Shown here piece after piece: positions 1-11,376 of a DNA stretch of 64,000 nucleotides. Source of the stretch: Pelomyxa schiedti (taxonomy: Eukaryota > Evosea > Pelobiontida > Pelomyxidae); assembly GCA_020536535.1 (NCBI GenBank), contig JAHLWZ010000837.1:1-64000 (forward strand), given 5' to 3'. The stretch's first letter is position 1; each line of letters opens with the position of its first letter. The notes under the pieces were generated by a model that saw nothing but the letters and a program-made list of their open reading frames with translations, did no database searches and had not been told where the DNA came from. The position numbers and the translations under genes are program-made.

Positions 1-141
1 CAGAAATCCAAATCCAACTGTTCTGTTGAGAAGAAGAGTGCTGGGGGCGTTATCTGGGGATTTGCCTGCCAAAAGCAGCCCGCCCGCACTCCTCTCGAAG
101 TTCCTATTGCATACATAAGTAATAAGTTCGAGAATGGGTAA
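1..141 (+). CDS. Possible 3' end of a gene cut by the window edge
   Basis: Frame 1 is open from the first base and reads about 46 codons, including SAGGVIWGFACQKQPARTP, before TAA at 139-141. An AATAAA-like signal follows at about 187, as expected for a 3' UTR. No family is recognisable from so short a piece. It could equally be a chance open frame, so this is a weak call. Confidence 0.3.
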   Translation, partial: QKSKSNCSVEKKSAGGVIWGFACQKQPARTPLEVPIAYISNKFENG

Positions 142-1317
142 ATTGTACAACCTCATTGTTAAATCAATGCAAGTGGATATTCGTAAATAAAATGGTGCGG
201 TTAACACTCTATTTTCCTTTATATATATTGGAATCCACTTAGTTTTTTGAGTTAGTGTGTTGTACATTACCGTGCTGCGAGTATTGGCGGAGAAATATAA
301 TAAACTTATGGGGAAAGAAAAAAATGCAAACAGGGAAAAGATGCACGTTGTTGCCGTTGGTTTTAGTCTTACTTGTCGCCGTCGTCGTGGTTGTTTGGTT
401 GGTTGGTTGTCTTTGTTTTTTTTTTTTTTGATTTTACACCTTTTATCGAGGGGAATCCTGAGAATTTGCAATTCCGGGAGACTTAAAATATTTCGAAAGG
501 GATCTAGTGATGACGAGATCAACGCTGCGACGTGGGGGTCTGCAGTGCGGTTGTTGCTGTCGCTGTTGTGACGCACACATACAAATGCCATGCAACGGTG
601 CGAGATCGCCCGCGGTGGTTGCGTGCCTGATTACACCATTGGCTGGTTGTTGTTGTTGTACATTGTTGCGTGTAAAGATGCGCCGTAGTTTTGGGTTGAG
701 ACTGCCGTAAGCGTGATTGCAGATTGTGTGACCGCGTGCGTTGGGGAATTCTGCTGAGACTCCATTCCGACATGTGTATTGCGTATGCAATGAGCCGACG
801 GAGTTGAGTGAAGAAAATATCCAGTCTCGGGGCTGGGGCTGTGTTTGTGTGCATTTCCATTCTGTTGGAATTCTATGCTAATCTCTCTCTTGCGTATCAT
901 TCATTGATGGTCACTTGTTGCAGTTGTGTTGTTGAGTGCGCACCCCCACTGGCAATACCGACAAACCGTTGTTTTTGTTGGTTCGTTGGTTTTGATTAAT
1001 CACAGCCAAATCCCAACTTGGACGGCGACCTCAGGTCGGACCTGTCTACCCGCAAGTGTAAGTTACACTAACATACTCTTCTTAGTGAATATTGGAGGTT
1101 TTGTGCCATCTTGTCTTGACCAAACATTCAATTCCAGCAGAAAGGCCCTCGGACAAAAAATTAAGTGAGGAGGGGACATTTGAGTATTAAAGCTGCTCTA
1201 TAACTAATTACATTCCCCACAACAATTTCTGGACCCACCACAAAACAAGTGGAAGCAACCCACCCCATCATCTCAGCAGTACAACAAGAATATCTGTCAC
1301 TACCCTCAATGATGTAA
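142..1317. other. No gene recognised
   Basis: Frames on both strands are open for at most about 115 codons and give protein without recognisable motifs. The stretch 350-700 is rich in TTG/GTTGTT triplets, which by itself keeps frames open. The region may hold the regulatory DNA of flanking genes. I see no RNA gene or repeat array in it. Confidence 0.4.
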
Positions 1318-1952
1318 TCACGGAATGTTATCATCGAGGCTACAAAGATAGCCTTTCAGTGTGACAGTCAATACAATAAATATTCTTAACTAAATTGCTT
1401 GCCTGCATACCACCATGCAACTCTAAAACCATGTGCACATAAATGTAGATCAAGTGAAATCACATAATAACTCTTTGGCTGCACGATTTGATTATGTCCA
1501 ACCACACAAGCTGTGTTGAGTGGTTGACCCGCACATTCCACATCACTCTGGAGGAGGTAGAGATGCTCCCTTTTCTCTTTTTTTTGGACTCACAAAGCCC
1601 ACAGGTTATGAATAGTTGTATCACTGCACGCAGATGTGGAGCCGTCAGTTTGGAGAATGCTGCTGAGGGTGTTCCCGGACATAACAGCGTCCATGGCCAG
1701 GGATAGGCTGATGGACCTCGTGGGCCCCACCTGAAGTACTGGTTACACCTCAAGGCTTTCACGTCGGTATGTTGTCACCATACTTCTGTTCCCACAACTC
1801 ACACATACAGGGCCAGCTCCGCTTCCCCGGCTCTTCCCCGCTTCCCCACACCCAATGTTCCTTGAGAACCCACACACTGGGGGAAAAAAAAAATTCCTTT
1901 AGCCAATTTTGGATACAGCCAGCTCCAAGGGGGCTCCACTTTGTTGGTTCAT
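1318..1952 (-). CDS. Small multi-exon hypothetical protein
   Basis: A coherent gene can be read on the minus strand: ATG at 1952 (MNQQSGAPLELA), an intron with donor GTATCC, a T-run and acceptor CCCCCAG, an exon ending ELALY, an intron with donor GTGTGAG, an exon VGPTRSISLSLAMDAVMSGN continuing to HNLW, and another strong donor GTGAGT whose acceptor is CTCCAG. A last exon would end at TGA 1320-1318. The chain is about 130 residues and shows no family I recognise, no signal peptide and no zinc motif. The splice sites are good, but the last intron is uncertain and the final exons could be wrong. It heads a run of minus-strand genes. Confidence 0.38.
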
Positions 1953-2281
1953 TTGGAAAGGACCTTTCACTTAGCGTGCGCTGGGTAAGCTAACTTACAC
2001 TACTTTTTCTGTAACTAGCTCGGTATCATGTAGTACGTCACACACATGAGGACATACAGTACACCCCTACAAAGTCATCAAATTTTTGTTTGCATTTTTC
2101 ACCAAGATTGCATGTTCTGTTCGTGTTTATTTATTTTCCCAAGAATGATAGGTGGTTACAAGTTTAGTGGAAACACTTGTCCATGAAGAAGGGGAGGAAT
2201 TTAGTATGAAAGGGCCGTGGCTAGTCCTGTACTCCTCCGCCTCCTCAAACGACACAGCGAGCTTGCTGCCGGCAGAAATCT

Positions 2282-3649
2282 TTAAATGGAAGAGTAGTAG
2301 GAACCCGCCGGCTTCAGGGAGTAGTCATAGCGCCACAGGCCGAAATAGTCCTCATAGGTGTGTGAGGTATCATTGGTGTATGTGGCAGCATCAAAAGTCA
2401 TCCACTGTATCACGCCCATTACTGCATCGTGGCGCATAACTCCTAAGCACTGTTAGCCCAAAGCGGGAAGGTATTGTTCTCACCTTCCATCTGTTGCTTG
2501 TAGAAATCTAGTTGAGCTTGTTCATTGTAATTACTACAGTAGGGATCACTGGGCCAGCCAAATTCCTCAAGTAGAAGAGGTTTAGATTCGGAACCCAGAT
2601 ATGACTGAATGTCAGTTATTTCCTACCAAGAGGTTAGGAATTATTTTTTCCCTTTGAAAAAGAGATACCTGATCGATATTGGGCCAGTACGAATGGAAGG
2701 AAACAATGTCTTCATATGGAATAACTTGTGGTGTGTTCTCCCACCACCTCATCCCCACAGTTACTGGATGTACATAGTTATCACAAGCTTGAATCTAGAA
2801 GAAGATTTCTTAATGCCGTAGCATGGCAATTGCAGATTTAATTACTTGAGCAAGCATGCGCGAAATCCAGCTCACAATTTTGTCACGGTCCTCTGGGTCC
2901 TAAGAGAATGTAAATAGGCATCCCGCGGTTTCTAGAATACATTATTCCAGTTGTCATATCCATTTATATTATCGGGATGGTCTGGCTCGTTTTTAACATC
3001 TAAGTAGTATGAGTATTATACTGTCAGATAGGAAGTGCCAGCTTACCCCACCCAAAGACATTGGGGTTATTCCAAAAATGAGGTACAATAGCACTATTTG
3101 GTGGAAGGAATCCTCAACGATGCTCAGTTGGGGGAAAGATACTTGATGTAACTGTAATGATCTTGTTCTGTATCTGTGCCCTGGGCCGGAAACGTAGTTT
3201 CCCAATCAAACAAAGTTACAAGACTCTGTATCCCTAGGCAGCCAAGCATGTTTATCAAGCTGTACAGTATTTATTCCATTGGTTTTCTGGTTCAACATGT
3301 GAAGCCTAATTTTGGTATTGTACTTGTATAATTGGTTCACTCTCTCATCAGGAGGATTCGCTCCTCCCCATCCTCCTTGTGAATATGGTACTAGAATACG
3401 GGTACAATTTATCCCTAGGCTTTGCATCATTTTGGCTTCGTACTGTATTTCATCCCACGGCCAGCTTTCCCACTATGGTTGTGCATAATTGTTCATGAGG
3501 AAAAAACAGTACTTTATCTGACAACCACACACCATATCAGCCCACATAGCATCCCTTGGGTAGTAATTGGAACCCCTAATCTTACTGCTACCAATTGTGA
3601 TGCACGTCAACAGCACAACGAAACAAAAAAAAACCGCCCAACGCCTCAT
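2282..3649 (-). CDS. Secreted clan GH-A glycoside hydrolase, GH5/cellulase-like
   Basis: The ATG at 3649 starts a signal peptide (MRRWAVFFCFVVLLTCITIG) followed by KIRGSNYYPRDAMWADMW, the usual opening of GH5-like TIM barrels. An intron with donor GTGTGTGG and acceptor CATAG near 3467-3537 joins ADMW to ESWPWDEIQYEAKMMQSLGI. The acid/base glutamate is visible in WDVKNEPDHPDN (near 3000) and the nucleophile in LLLEEFGWPSDP (near 2560). The C-terminal strand FGLWRYDYSLKPAGSYYSSI ends at TAA 2284-2282. The enzyme should cleave a beta-glucan, mannan or similar polysaccharide outside the cell or in a food vacuole. The exact GH5 subfamily and substrate cannot be told by eye. It is followed downstream by the small unknown gene and preceded, 92 bp away, by the FG protein on the same strand. 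Confidence 0.85.
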
Positions 3650-3741
3650 CAGTTGCCAAACTGTTTCTTGTAAAACAGGCAAAAAGGGATCAATAACTCA
3701 TTCGTTTTGTGTGATAAGTCAATAGACTGGGTGTATGTAAT

Positions 3742-6700
3742 TCAAGCATCAGAGTCAGTGGCGGTCTCTTGTTCGCCAATTTCTTGGGCATTGTCATTGT
3801 CGTCAGGGGTGACCTCAACATCATCAGCACTGTGGGATGGTGAATCGTGGTTGTAATCATTCTCGTTGTAATTGGCAGTGTCATTATTGTCATCATCGGG
3901 AATTTCTATAACGCCATTGGAGCCTTCAGCCTCGGTGGTTGATTGAACTGTTCAAATGTTAGTAGAATACTATAGAAAGAGAGTGTTGTATTGCTTGCCT
4001 TCCAAAATGGCTGCCGAATCAATGTATACGGAACTGGGCGCAGGTGGGCATGCAAATACAGATACATCATCATCTTCTTCCTTCTTGTCATCTGTGGCTG
4101 CGGCTGTAGATGTTGTTGTTGTTGACTTTGGTGGCTGAGTGAAGAGCACAAGTGGGGCTGGTTCACTCGGTTGAGTCTTGTTTGGCATGGACCCTCCAAA
4201 TCCAAGTGGGCCTGAGGGCGCTTTGAAGAACAGGGATGCGAACGGTGAGGGTGCGTTTGGTGTGGTAGAAGCGAAACTGGGTAAGTCCTTGGTGGGACGT
4301 GAGGTGTTGCTAAAGTGCAATGAGGTGGACGGTGGTGCACATGGAGCTGGGGCACCAAAGGGGGCTGTGCCAAGTGGTGAAGGGGCCCCGAACAACGGTG
4401 ATGGGACACCGAGTGATGATGGGGCACCAAACACTGGAGTAGTGTCAAGGCTGGACTTCTGGAATAGTACCAAGGATGGTGACGCTTTTTTTGCAGAGTC
4501 TGAAGCTATTTTAGTGGCATTAAACTGGAGGCACTACAAATACCTATCGAGTCAAGAAGCTTTAAGGAATGTGAAGGCTGGGGAGGGGTCTTCTTCTTAG
4601 AAAATATGAGGCTGGGATCTTCCAGTGTAGAGGGAATGGGGAGAGCCGAACTATCATGATTCCCTGGTTGTAGGAATTGAAAAGGAGAAGTGTTTGGTGC
4701 TGGGGTTGAGGCTGCCAGAGGGAAGAGGAAAAGGGCCGGCTCAGCTTCAAGTGAGGTTGGAGGAGATTGAGAGGGTACTTCACTTAGAGGAGGTGTTTCC
4801 AGTGGTGTATCCGATGGTGGCTGGGATAGTGAGTTGCTTGGTACGGAAGTTTGTGAAGACATCTCTATTGGTGTAGATTGGCCTTCTAATATATCGACAG
4901 TGTTAGGCTGCAACACTGTAGTAACCGCCTGTGCACCAGGGAGAGATGCCGTTTCGGTGAAGGAGACTGGTGTGGGTGCAGGAGGCAAGGCATCGGTTAC
5001 TATTTGTTCCGTCTGAGGTTGATGCAGATCTTCTGATGTTGGAGGTGAAGGCTCTGATTTGTTGGCTTTGGGGGAAGGGACTTCATCGACTGCGCAAACT
5101 TGGGGGGCACATTTTGAATCTGTGCTTATAACTTCATTGGGTAAGGGATCTTGGATATCTTGGTGAGTTGGGGCGAAAATATCTGTGTTGGGCTTAGACT
5201 CAGTCTCAGTTGAAGTCAGTTCAGGGAAGCCCACTGTGGTGGCAAGGGATGAAGGTACGGTAACTGAGGAGTCATCTGCTTCAATGGTACTTGTTGTATT
5301 GTTTACATTACTGGCTTCGGGCTCTTGTGTGGGTGGGAAAATAGTGCCTGCCGAGATGGACTCTAGTGAAGGTGCAGATGTGGTGGATGTAGAGGTGGAT
5401 TCTGTTGTTGGTGCGGATATGGTGAATACAGAGGTAGAGATGCGTGTAGAGAAAGATTCCGGTGTGGCTTCAATGGGGATGATGGGTGCAGGAAACTGAT
5501 GTTCCGAAGAAGATGCGCATGTGGGAGAATGTAATGTTGAAAAGGAAGATAGGGGAACCACGGCTGTTTCAGAAGAAGGTGTTAGCAGTGGTGTTGCTTG
5601 TGCTGCTGCGCAAGATGTGTGTGTAGAGGTTGGTTGTGGGGGAGGAGAAAGTTCTCCCATGAAGGACGAAGTTTCTTGAGATGAGTTTGATTCAACAGAT
5701 TCCTTTGTGGTGTTGGGCAAAATGGGGGCAGGTTCTGGCATATCTATCGTTGGTACATCTTGGGCACAATCAACTGGGCGAGGCTCAGCCAATGTCGGCA
5801 AATCTTCACTTTCAACAGAGGGTACCGGATCTTGCTTGGTCATAACGTTCGAGGTAACTCCTTGGGGTGCCGCTTCACCTGTACCACATTCCATTAAGGT
5901 GGAGTGGGATCCATTACCCAAAATTGAACTTGCACCAGTGTTGGTCTCTGGTGTTTGTGATGTGGGTGGAGTCACCATTACTTTTTCTGTTGAGATACTG
6001 CAATCTGTAGGCATATCCTCAGTGGGTACTTCGAGATTGCTAGGGGTTGTTGACTTTGGTTGCTCTCCTAACAGGGGAGACTCTGTCTGTGTGTTTGACA
6101 TGCATTTCTCGTTCGAAGTCAAGGGTGCACAGGGTCCTGTTATAAACTCCTCCATTGGCATTGCTTGCTCATCATTCTGAACGGGTTCACTGCTTGTAGT
6201 GTTGTTGAGGACGGCAGCGCTATTCTGCTCAATTCGTGCAAATGCTTGTGGGGTATCCTGTTGCTGTGCTGCAGGCACACATGTATTACCTTCAGTACTT
6301 GGTGTCTCTCTCTCTGGTGAGGATGTTTCTGTTGCAGGCACTTTAAGTTCTGCTGTGCAAGTGATTTGCATCTCCAGGTCTGGTTGGGGGCTAGGGATTT
6401 CATTTGCACTTGCTCTTATCACGGAAGGAAGAGGCGGTGGTGGCATTTTCTCCCCGGAATTCTGGTGCTGGAAAAGAGGCTCCACTTTTTGTGCCTTGAA
6501 ACCAAAGCCTTTGTTTTTTGGTTTTTTTTTCTTTTTGCCCTTATTGGAGACTTTCTGTGAATTTGCAGGAATCGTGATTTTGGCGGCTGATGTGACTGGC
6601 TCCACAACAGGAGGTAATGGAGGTGATATCTTTTCTTTAACAGGGGATTTTGGGGGGCCCACAGGGAGAGCCAGTGTAGAATGCTCTGCTGTTAATGGCG

Positions 6701-8220
6701 GGGTATGTTGTGATGTACTAAGTGTTTCTTGTGAAGGTGCTACTTGTGTGGTTGATGCAGGAGCCTCTTGAATACTCTGCGTAGAAAGTTGAAGTTCCGG
6801 TTTACAAATAGGGGAAGTGTGTTGAACTGGTGATATGGTTGTTGCAGTGGAAATCCCAGGCGAAGCTGCCTTATGTCGAGTTCCTGTTTGTGGTACCTAA
6901 AAAGTAACAGTTTCCAATTAAATTAGGCATAGCTTCAGGTTAAAGTACTTCAGATAGTTTTCTTAGGCTCTCATGAAGTCGCGATGCAATCTCCTGTTGC
7001 TTTGATATAACTGGAGCGTTCGAAAGTGCCTTTCGTGCAAGTATACTTTGTAGTACTTGTTCTGCCTTGACTTGCTTTTCATAAAGATGTCAGGTTATTA
7101 AGTATTTGAGTGGATACCTGTGGTGACATGGCAACAGGAGGTTGGATGTTGAATTTGGTTCCAGGGCTGTTGAGGCTACGACCAGGAGTTGTTGGTGGGG
7201 TGATTAGTATTCCGGAAAGGAGATCAGCAGATGAAGGAGAAAAGAAAGTGGCCCGTGCTGGCGAAGTAAACTGTCTCACTTCCTTCCGTTCTGTAGGGGT
7301 GCAGACAGGAACCATGCCAGTGTCTTGCAAACTGGAGCTTTGTCCCACAATAATCTGACCAGGGGTTGCAGCAGCAGTAGGTGTGATAGGATGGCGCTCA
7401 GGTGTCGAAATATCTATTGGAGGGTGTTGGGTCTCTTCTTGGATCAACCTTCTATCACTCCTCGCCATTTCAAAATGGATACCCTCATCCCTGCTCACAT
7501 CACTAATTGCCGATGAAACACTCGAATTCAAATCAACACTCCTGTCAACACCACTGCTACTAGTCATAGTCATCGTCGTAGTAGTACTAGTAGTGTACTG
7601 TTGTTGTTGCTGCTGCTGCTGTTGCTGCTGCTGCTGGTCCAGCTTCTTCTTATCACGGTGGCGGTGTGTGTGTGGGCTGTCACGGTGGTGCACGCTCTTT
7701 TTATGGTGGCGGTGGTGGTGTTTGTGCTGTCTCCGCTCTCCTTCCCCCTGCTGCTCTTCCTGCTCCTCCCCCTGGTCCCCGGCCCCCTCCTCCTCCTCCT
7801 GCTGCTTTTCCTCTCCCCCGTTCTCGCCCTGCGCTTGCCCTGGCTCCCTGCCCGCGTTCTGCTCCTCCGAGTACGACCCGTCTTGCCCAACTCGCCTCCT
7901 CTTGGCCGCCCCTCCCCCGCCTCCGCCCTCGCCTTGGCCCTGCTCCTCGCCCCCGTCGCTGTCGCCCTCGCGTGGTGGGGGCGGCGGCTGTTGTTGCTCG
8001 CTGCGCTTTTTCCTCTTCCTGTCCGGCGTCGGTGTTTGCTGTAAGATTCCGTCCAGTTGCTGCCTGAGCACAATTTGCTCCTCGCGAAGTGCTCGTTCTT
8101 GTGCCGGATCTACCGTGGGGCCCCACACCAGTCCCAACAACGACTTCAACTGTTTCGAGTATGTTAGTCGAGGGGGGAAAAAAGTGGGGAAAAAAGTCGG
8201 TGTGTCGCATTACGCACCAT
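3742..8220 (-). CDS. Very long low-complexity protein with C-terminal FG-type repeats, nucleoporin-like
   Basis: One long gene of six exons is read from ATG at 8220 to TGA 3744-3742. The N-terminal part holds a basic and acidic stretch, a polyQ run (LDQ then about 14 Q) and PSQ. A glutamine/leucine-rich helix follows (QVKAEQVLQSILARKALSNA). The middle (6.9-4.5 kb) is Ser/Thr/Pro/Glu-rich. The C-terminal part contains VFGAPSSLGVPSPLFGAP, APFGAPAP and PLGFGG, i.e. phenylalanine-glycine repeats spaced as in FG nucleoporins, then an acidic tail. FG proteins line the nuclear pore and bind transport receptors; assignment here rests on these few repeats. Introns: 8217-8150, about 7128-7085, about 6948-6898, a 38-nt intron near 4543-4506, and a GC-AG intron 3998-3948. 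The first coding exon would be the ATG codon alone, which is the weakest point of the model. It could also be another low-complexity nuclear protein. Confidence 0.6.
3948..3998 (-). other. GC-AG intron in the FG-repeat gene
   Basis: The upstream exon ends GAILEG-type codons at GGAAG (3999). The intron starts GCAAGC rather than GT, contains TACTAAC 16 nt before its end, and closes at AACAG (3948). Joining GAAG to TTCAATC keeps the frame and reads straight into STTEAEGSNG and the acidic C-terminus. Reading through instead gives a stop at TAG. Confidence 0.75.
7599..7636 (-). repeat. CAG/CAA microsatellite encoding polyglutamine
   Basis: The plus strand shows TTG/CTG triplets, so the minus-strand gene reads CAG/CAA and encodes about 13-14 glutamines in the FG-repeat protein. 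The mixture of CAA and CAG is typical of a tract under protein-level rather than purely slippage control. Confidence 0.9.
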
Positions 8221-8323
8221 GATGGACGCGGAAGTCTCGTCTTTTTTTGTAGTAATACTTCGAGCAAGTGAAAACAAAAATTGGCTACCAGATTGGAGAT
8301 TTGATTGGTTTCCCTGGATTGCC

Positions 8324-9489
8324 TCACAGCTCAAAGTCACCATGTGGGACTTTGGTTGCGCAGCGAAAGCCTGTGTTATCTGCACTGGAGTCGATGGTGT
8401 TGGTCATTCTGGCTTTCAGAGTTACTCCGTGGTTGAAGCTGCCATCGACGGAATCAACGTAGGACCCGCCTCGAAGGACCCTCTTCTTGGGCGTTAGTGT
8501 CAGAAGTGTAGGAAATGGACAACCATACCTCGGTGGAATCTTTTCCTGGAGAGTCACACCACTCCCAAACGTTCCCCAGCATGTTATACAAACCTATTTG
8601 GGTGAGTTCCATGGGGATGTAATAGAGAGCGCACCAAACTGGTTTTGAGGATTGTAAGATACAGCAGGGGCCAATCCCGCATATCCATCTTTGATGCTAT
8701 TCTTACTAGGCCCCTCTTGGGTAGGAGGCCATTCAGAGTGCCAGACATTCATGCGGTTTTCCAAACCAGTGGTGTTGTTGCCCCACGGGTACTTGGAGTA
8801 TTTAAAGCCTCCCTTTGCAGCACATAACCACTCGCTTTCGGTTGGTAAACGCTTCCGCATCCAGTTGCAGTACGCTTGGGCATCATTAAAACTGATATGG
8901 ACTGAATCGGTTCCAGCGGTTAGGATCAAAATATAATTCACATTCATTTAGTACCTACTGGGTAATCCAGAATTGAACCAATGGTGCTGCCAGTGCCATA
9001 CGGCATTCTCCAATATGCCTTTGGTACATTCAACCACCATGGCGCATCGCGGACAGACTGCGTGACCTGCCCTGCCACTGGTTATTGCCAGCCCAAGCCA
9101 CAACAAGAGCCGTGATTTGTGCAAACCTGGGATTCGGCATCAGGGTGCAAGTTGGGCACCAGTACGAAGCTCCATCCGTATTTCTCTGCGTCCGTTTTGA
9201 ACTTGGTCTTGCGCACAAATTCTCTGTACGACAGATGGTTACGCATTAGTAACGAACGAGTTTTTGGTGCGTGGGTGTTAGAAACCGACCTGAACATGCG
9301 GTTTGTGACAGTAACGACATCGAGCAAAAAAGCGTCCTTTTGAACGGCGCCACATCCGGGTATAACTTCCATGCCTTCTACGCCCAGATCTGCGGGAGTT
9401 GGAGTTTCACGGCACGAGACCAGAACAATCAACACCGCAACCGCTACACTGACGACTCGTGGCCCAACGAACCGCCCGAACGACGTCAT
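8324..9489 (-). CDS. SUMF2: SUMF2-like (pFGE) sulfatase-modifying-factor paralogue with C-terminal ER-retention-like tail
   Basis: ATG at 9489 opens a hydrophobic signal/anchor segment (VVSVAVAVLIVLVSC). The FGE fold follows: VTNRMF, then YREFVRKT, WSFVLVPNLHPDAESQV, HISFNDAQAYCNWMRKRLPT, ESEWLCAAKGG, YPWGNN, MLGNVWEWC, RVLRGGSYVDSVDGSFNH and SSADNTGFRCA. Formylglycine-generating enzyme (SUMF1) oxidises a sulfatase active-site cysteine using a cysteine pair just after GGS. Here that stretch is VDSVDGSFNHGV with no cysteine, as in vertebrate SUMF2, which lacks the activity. The protein ends GDFEL, close to the KDEL-like tail of SUMF2, implying residence in the ER lumen. Four or so short introns are needed. 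It is divergent from MetAP1, with an 82-bp gap. Likely role: regulator or partner of sulfatase maturation. Confidence 0.88.
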
Positions 9490-9571
9490 CGCACTTTTCC
9501 TTTTTCCGAAGGGAGAGTTTTTTGTTGCGGGTTTCGGAACTCATTTCCAAACGCAAAGCAGCAGGTGAGTG
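9490..9571. promoter_or_regulatory. Divergent promoter region between SUMF2-like and MetAP1 genes
   Basis: The two start codons face away from each other with 82 bp between them, so both promoters must lie here or overlap the first exons. It contains a short T-rich tract. No TATA box is evident. Confidence 0.5.
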
Positions 9572-11376
9572 ATGACAAAGAAGAAGGCCAACAACGCGGC
9601 AGCGAAAAAGAAGAAGAGCACGCCCGCTTCTTCGGCTACGCCAGTTACTACCAAGCCAGATGTCTCCGTCGCGAGCGAACCCATAACCGCATCTCCGCCG
9701 GCGACAAAGACCACGGCCGAACCCACGACAACAGCAACAACTTCCACTTCTACTTCAACTACCCCAACGCCGAGTGTGAAAGACACATCGGTTGATGCCT
9801 CTACTTCATCCGAGACCACGCCCACGGCCACGGCCACGTCGGCATCTGCGTCGACCACGAGTGCTGCTGCTGTATCTAGTAGCAGCAGTGGCGGCAGCGG
9901 TAGTGTGTGCCAAGTATGCGGGAAGCCCAGCGTGCTGCGGTGCCCTCGCTGCTCGACCCTGAGGCTGCCCGACGCCCACTTCTGCGGCCAGGCCTGCTTC
10001 CGCGCCGCGTGGCCCATACACAAGCAGCTGCACGTGGAGCGGCCCGCCGAGGACGACGACGACGACGCCCACGGCCACGCGCACGCGCACGGCGGCGGCG
10101 GCGAGGAGCACCACTGCGACTGCGGGCACGAGCACGGGTTCTACGACCCCAGGTTCGCGCACTTTGAGTTCACGGGCGGGGTGAGGCCCGGGAAGGTGTC
10201 CCCAAGGCGGCTGGTCCCGAAGGAGATCCCGCGGCCGGACTATGCGGAGACGGGCCTCCCGGCGAGCGAAGTCAGGATGAGAGGGAACATGCCGGAGCGC
10301 AAGACCCCTGAGATGATTGAGGGAATGAGAGCGGCCTGCAGAGTGGCAAGAGAAGTACCGTTTTTTTTTTTCATCTTTTTTTTCATCTTTTCATCGTTTC
10401 GTTCCGTGGACTTGGTTGCTTGCTGTTGTGTAGTTGTTAACCCACAAGGTTCTAGGTTCTGGACACTGCTGCTAAAATCATAAGGCCTGGAATCACAACT
10501 GATGAAATTGATAGAGTGGTGCATGAGGCTACAATTGCTCGTGGGGCATATCCTTCCCCCCTTAACTACAGAGGCTTCCCAAAGAGTGTTTGTACCTCTG
10601 TCAATGAAATTATTTGTCATGGCATTCCTGATTCACGGGTTCTTTGCGATGGAGGTTTTCTTTTTATTCAGTCCGAAGTGACACTCAAATCCCTTAGACA
10701 TTGTTAATGTGGATGTGACATGCTACTACAAAGGCTATCATGGTGATTTGAATGAGACATATCCCGTTGGAAATATCGATGAAGACTCAAAAAGGCTCAT
10801 CAAGACAACCTATGAGTGCCTACAACTTGTAACGAACCCTACACATAAGTACTTTCTCTTTTTGCCTTACTTTGATCTAGGCCATTTCTGCATGCAAACC
10901 TGGTGTACATATCAGTGATGTTGGGGATATCATATCCAAACACGCTGATACAGAGAATTTGTCAGTTGTAAGGTCATACTGTGGTCATGGGATTGGCAAG
11001 TATGTGAAATACATCACCCAATTTCTTTTTTTCTAACTCAAATGAAGGTTGTTCCATGGTAATCCTTCTGTACCCCACTATGCACACAACAAGGCGTCCG
11101 GAGTCATGAAATCCGGTAATACCTTCACCATTGAGCCAATGATCAGTATGTACCCAAAAGCTTCCCCCTGTCGTCACTCAAGCTAAAAATAACCACACAG
11201 ACCTTGGCACCTACCATGACGTGTTATGGCCAGATGACTGGACCTCATCCACACGCGATGGGAAGCGGTCTGCACAATTTGAACACACTCTGCTAATCAC
11301 ATCATCGGGCTGTGAGGTGCTTACTGCCAGGACTGCTGATTCGTTTCCTTATTGGTTCCTTACAAACAGCTCTTGA
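9572..11376 (+). CDS. METAP1: Methionine aminopeptidase type 1 (MetAP1)
   Basis: Removes the initiator methionine from nascent proteins in the cytosol. A long Ala/Thr/Ser-rich N-terminus ([12 protein letters not shown]...) precedes a zinc finger of the MetAP1 C6H2 type, [15 protein letters not shown] then [18 protein letters not shown], which links the enzyme to ribosomes. A His/Asp-rich insert follows. The catalytic domain reads [54 protein letters not shown] (two metal-binding Asp), [20 protein letters not shown] (metal His), FTIEPM and QFEHTLL (metal Glu). All five metal ligands are present. Introns interrupt it at about 10356, 10655, 10846, 11001 and 11143; joining them restores [20 protein letters not shown]. 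The N-terminal low-complexity extension is longer than in animals. Confidence 0.95.

Noticed and set aside
1200-1330. Minus-strand frame MITFRDYIIEGSDRY... as a separate small gene
   Set aside because: Only about 57 codons without motifs; it overlaps the end of the better-spliced small gene model in another frame.
6199-8222. Long plus-strand open frames opposite the FG-repeat gene (6199-6771 and 7383-8222)
   Set aside because: They mirror the low-complexity minus-strand coding sequence, contain poly-Cys and Leu/Pro runs, lack splice-site logic and family resemblance.
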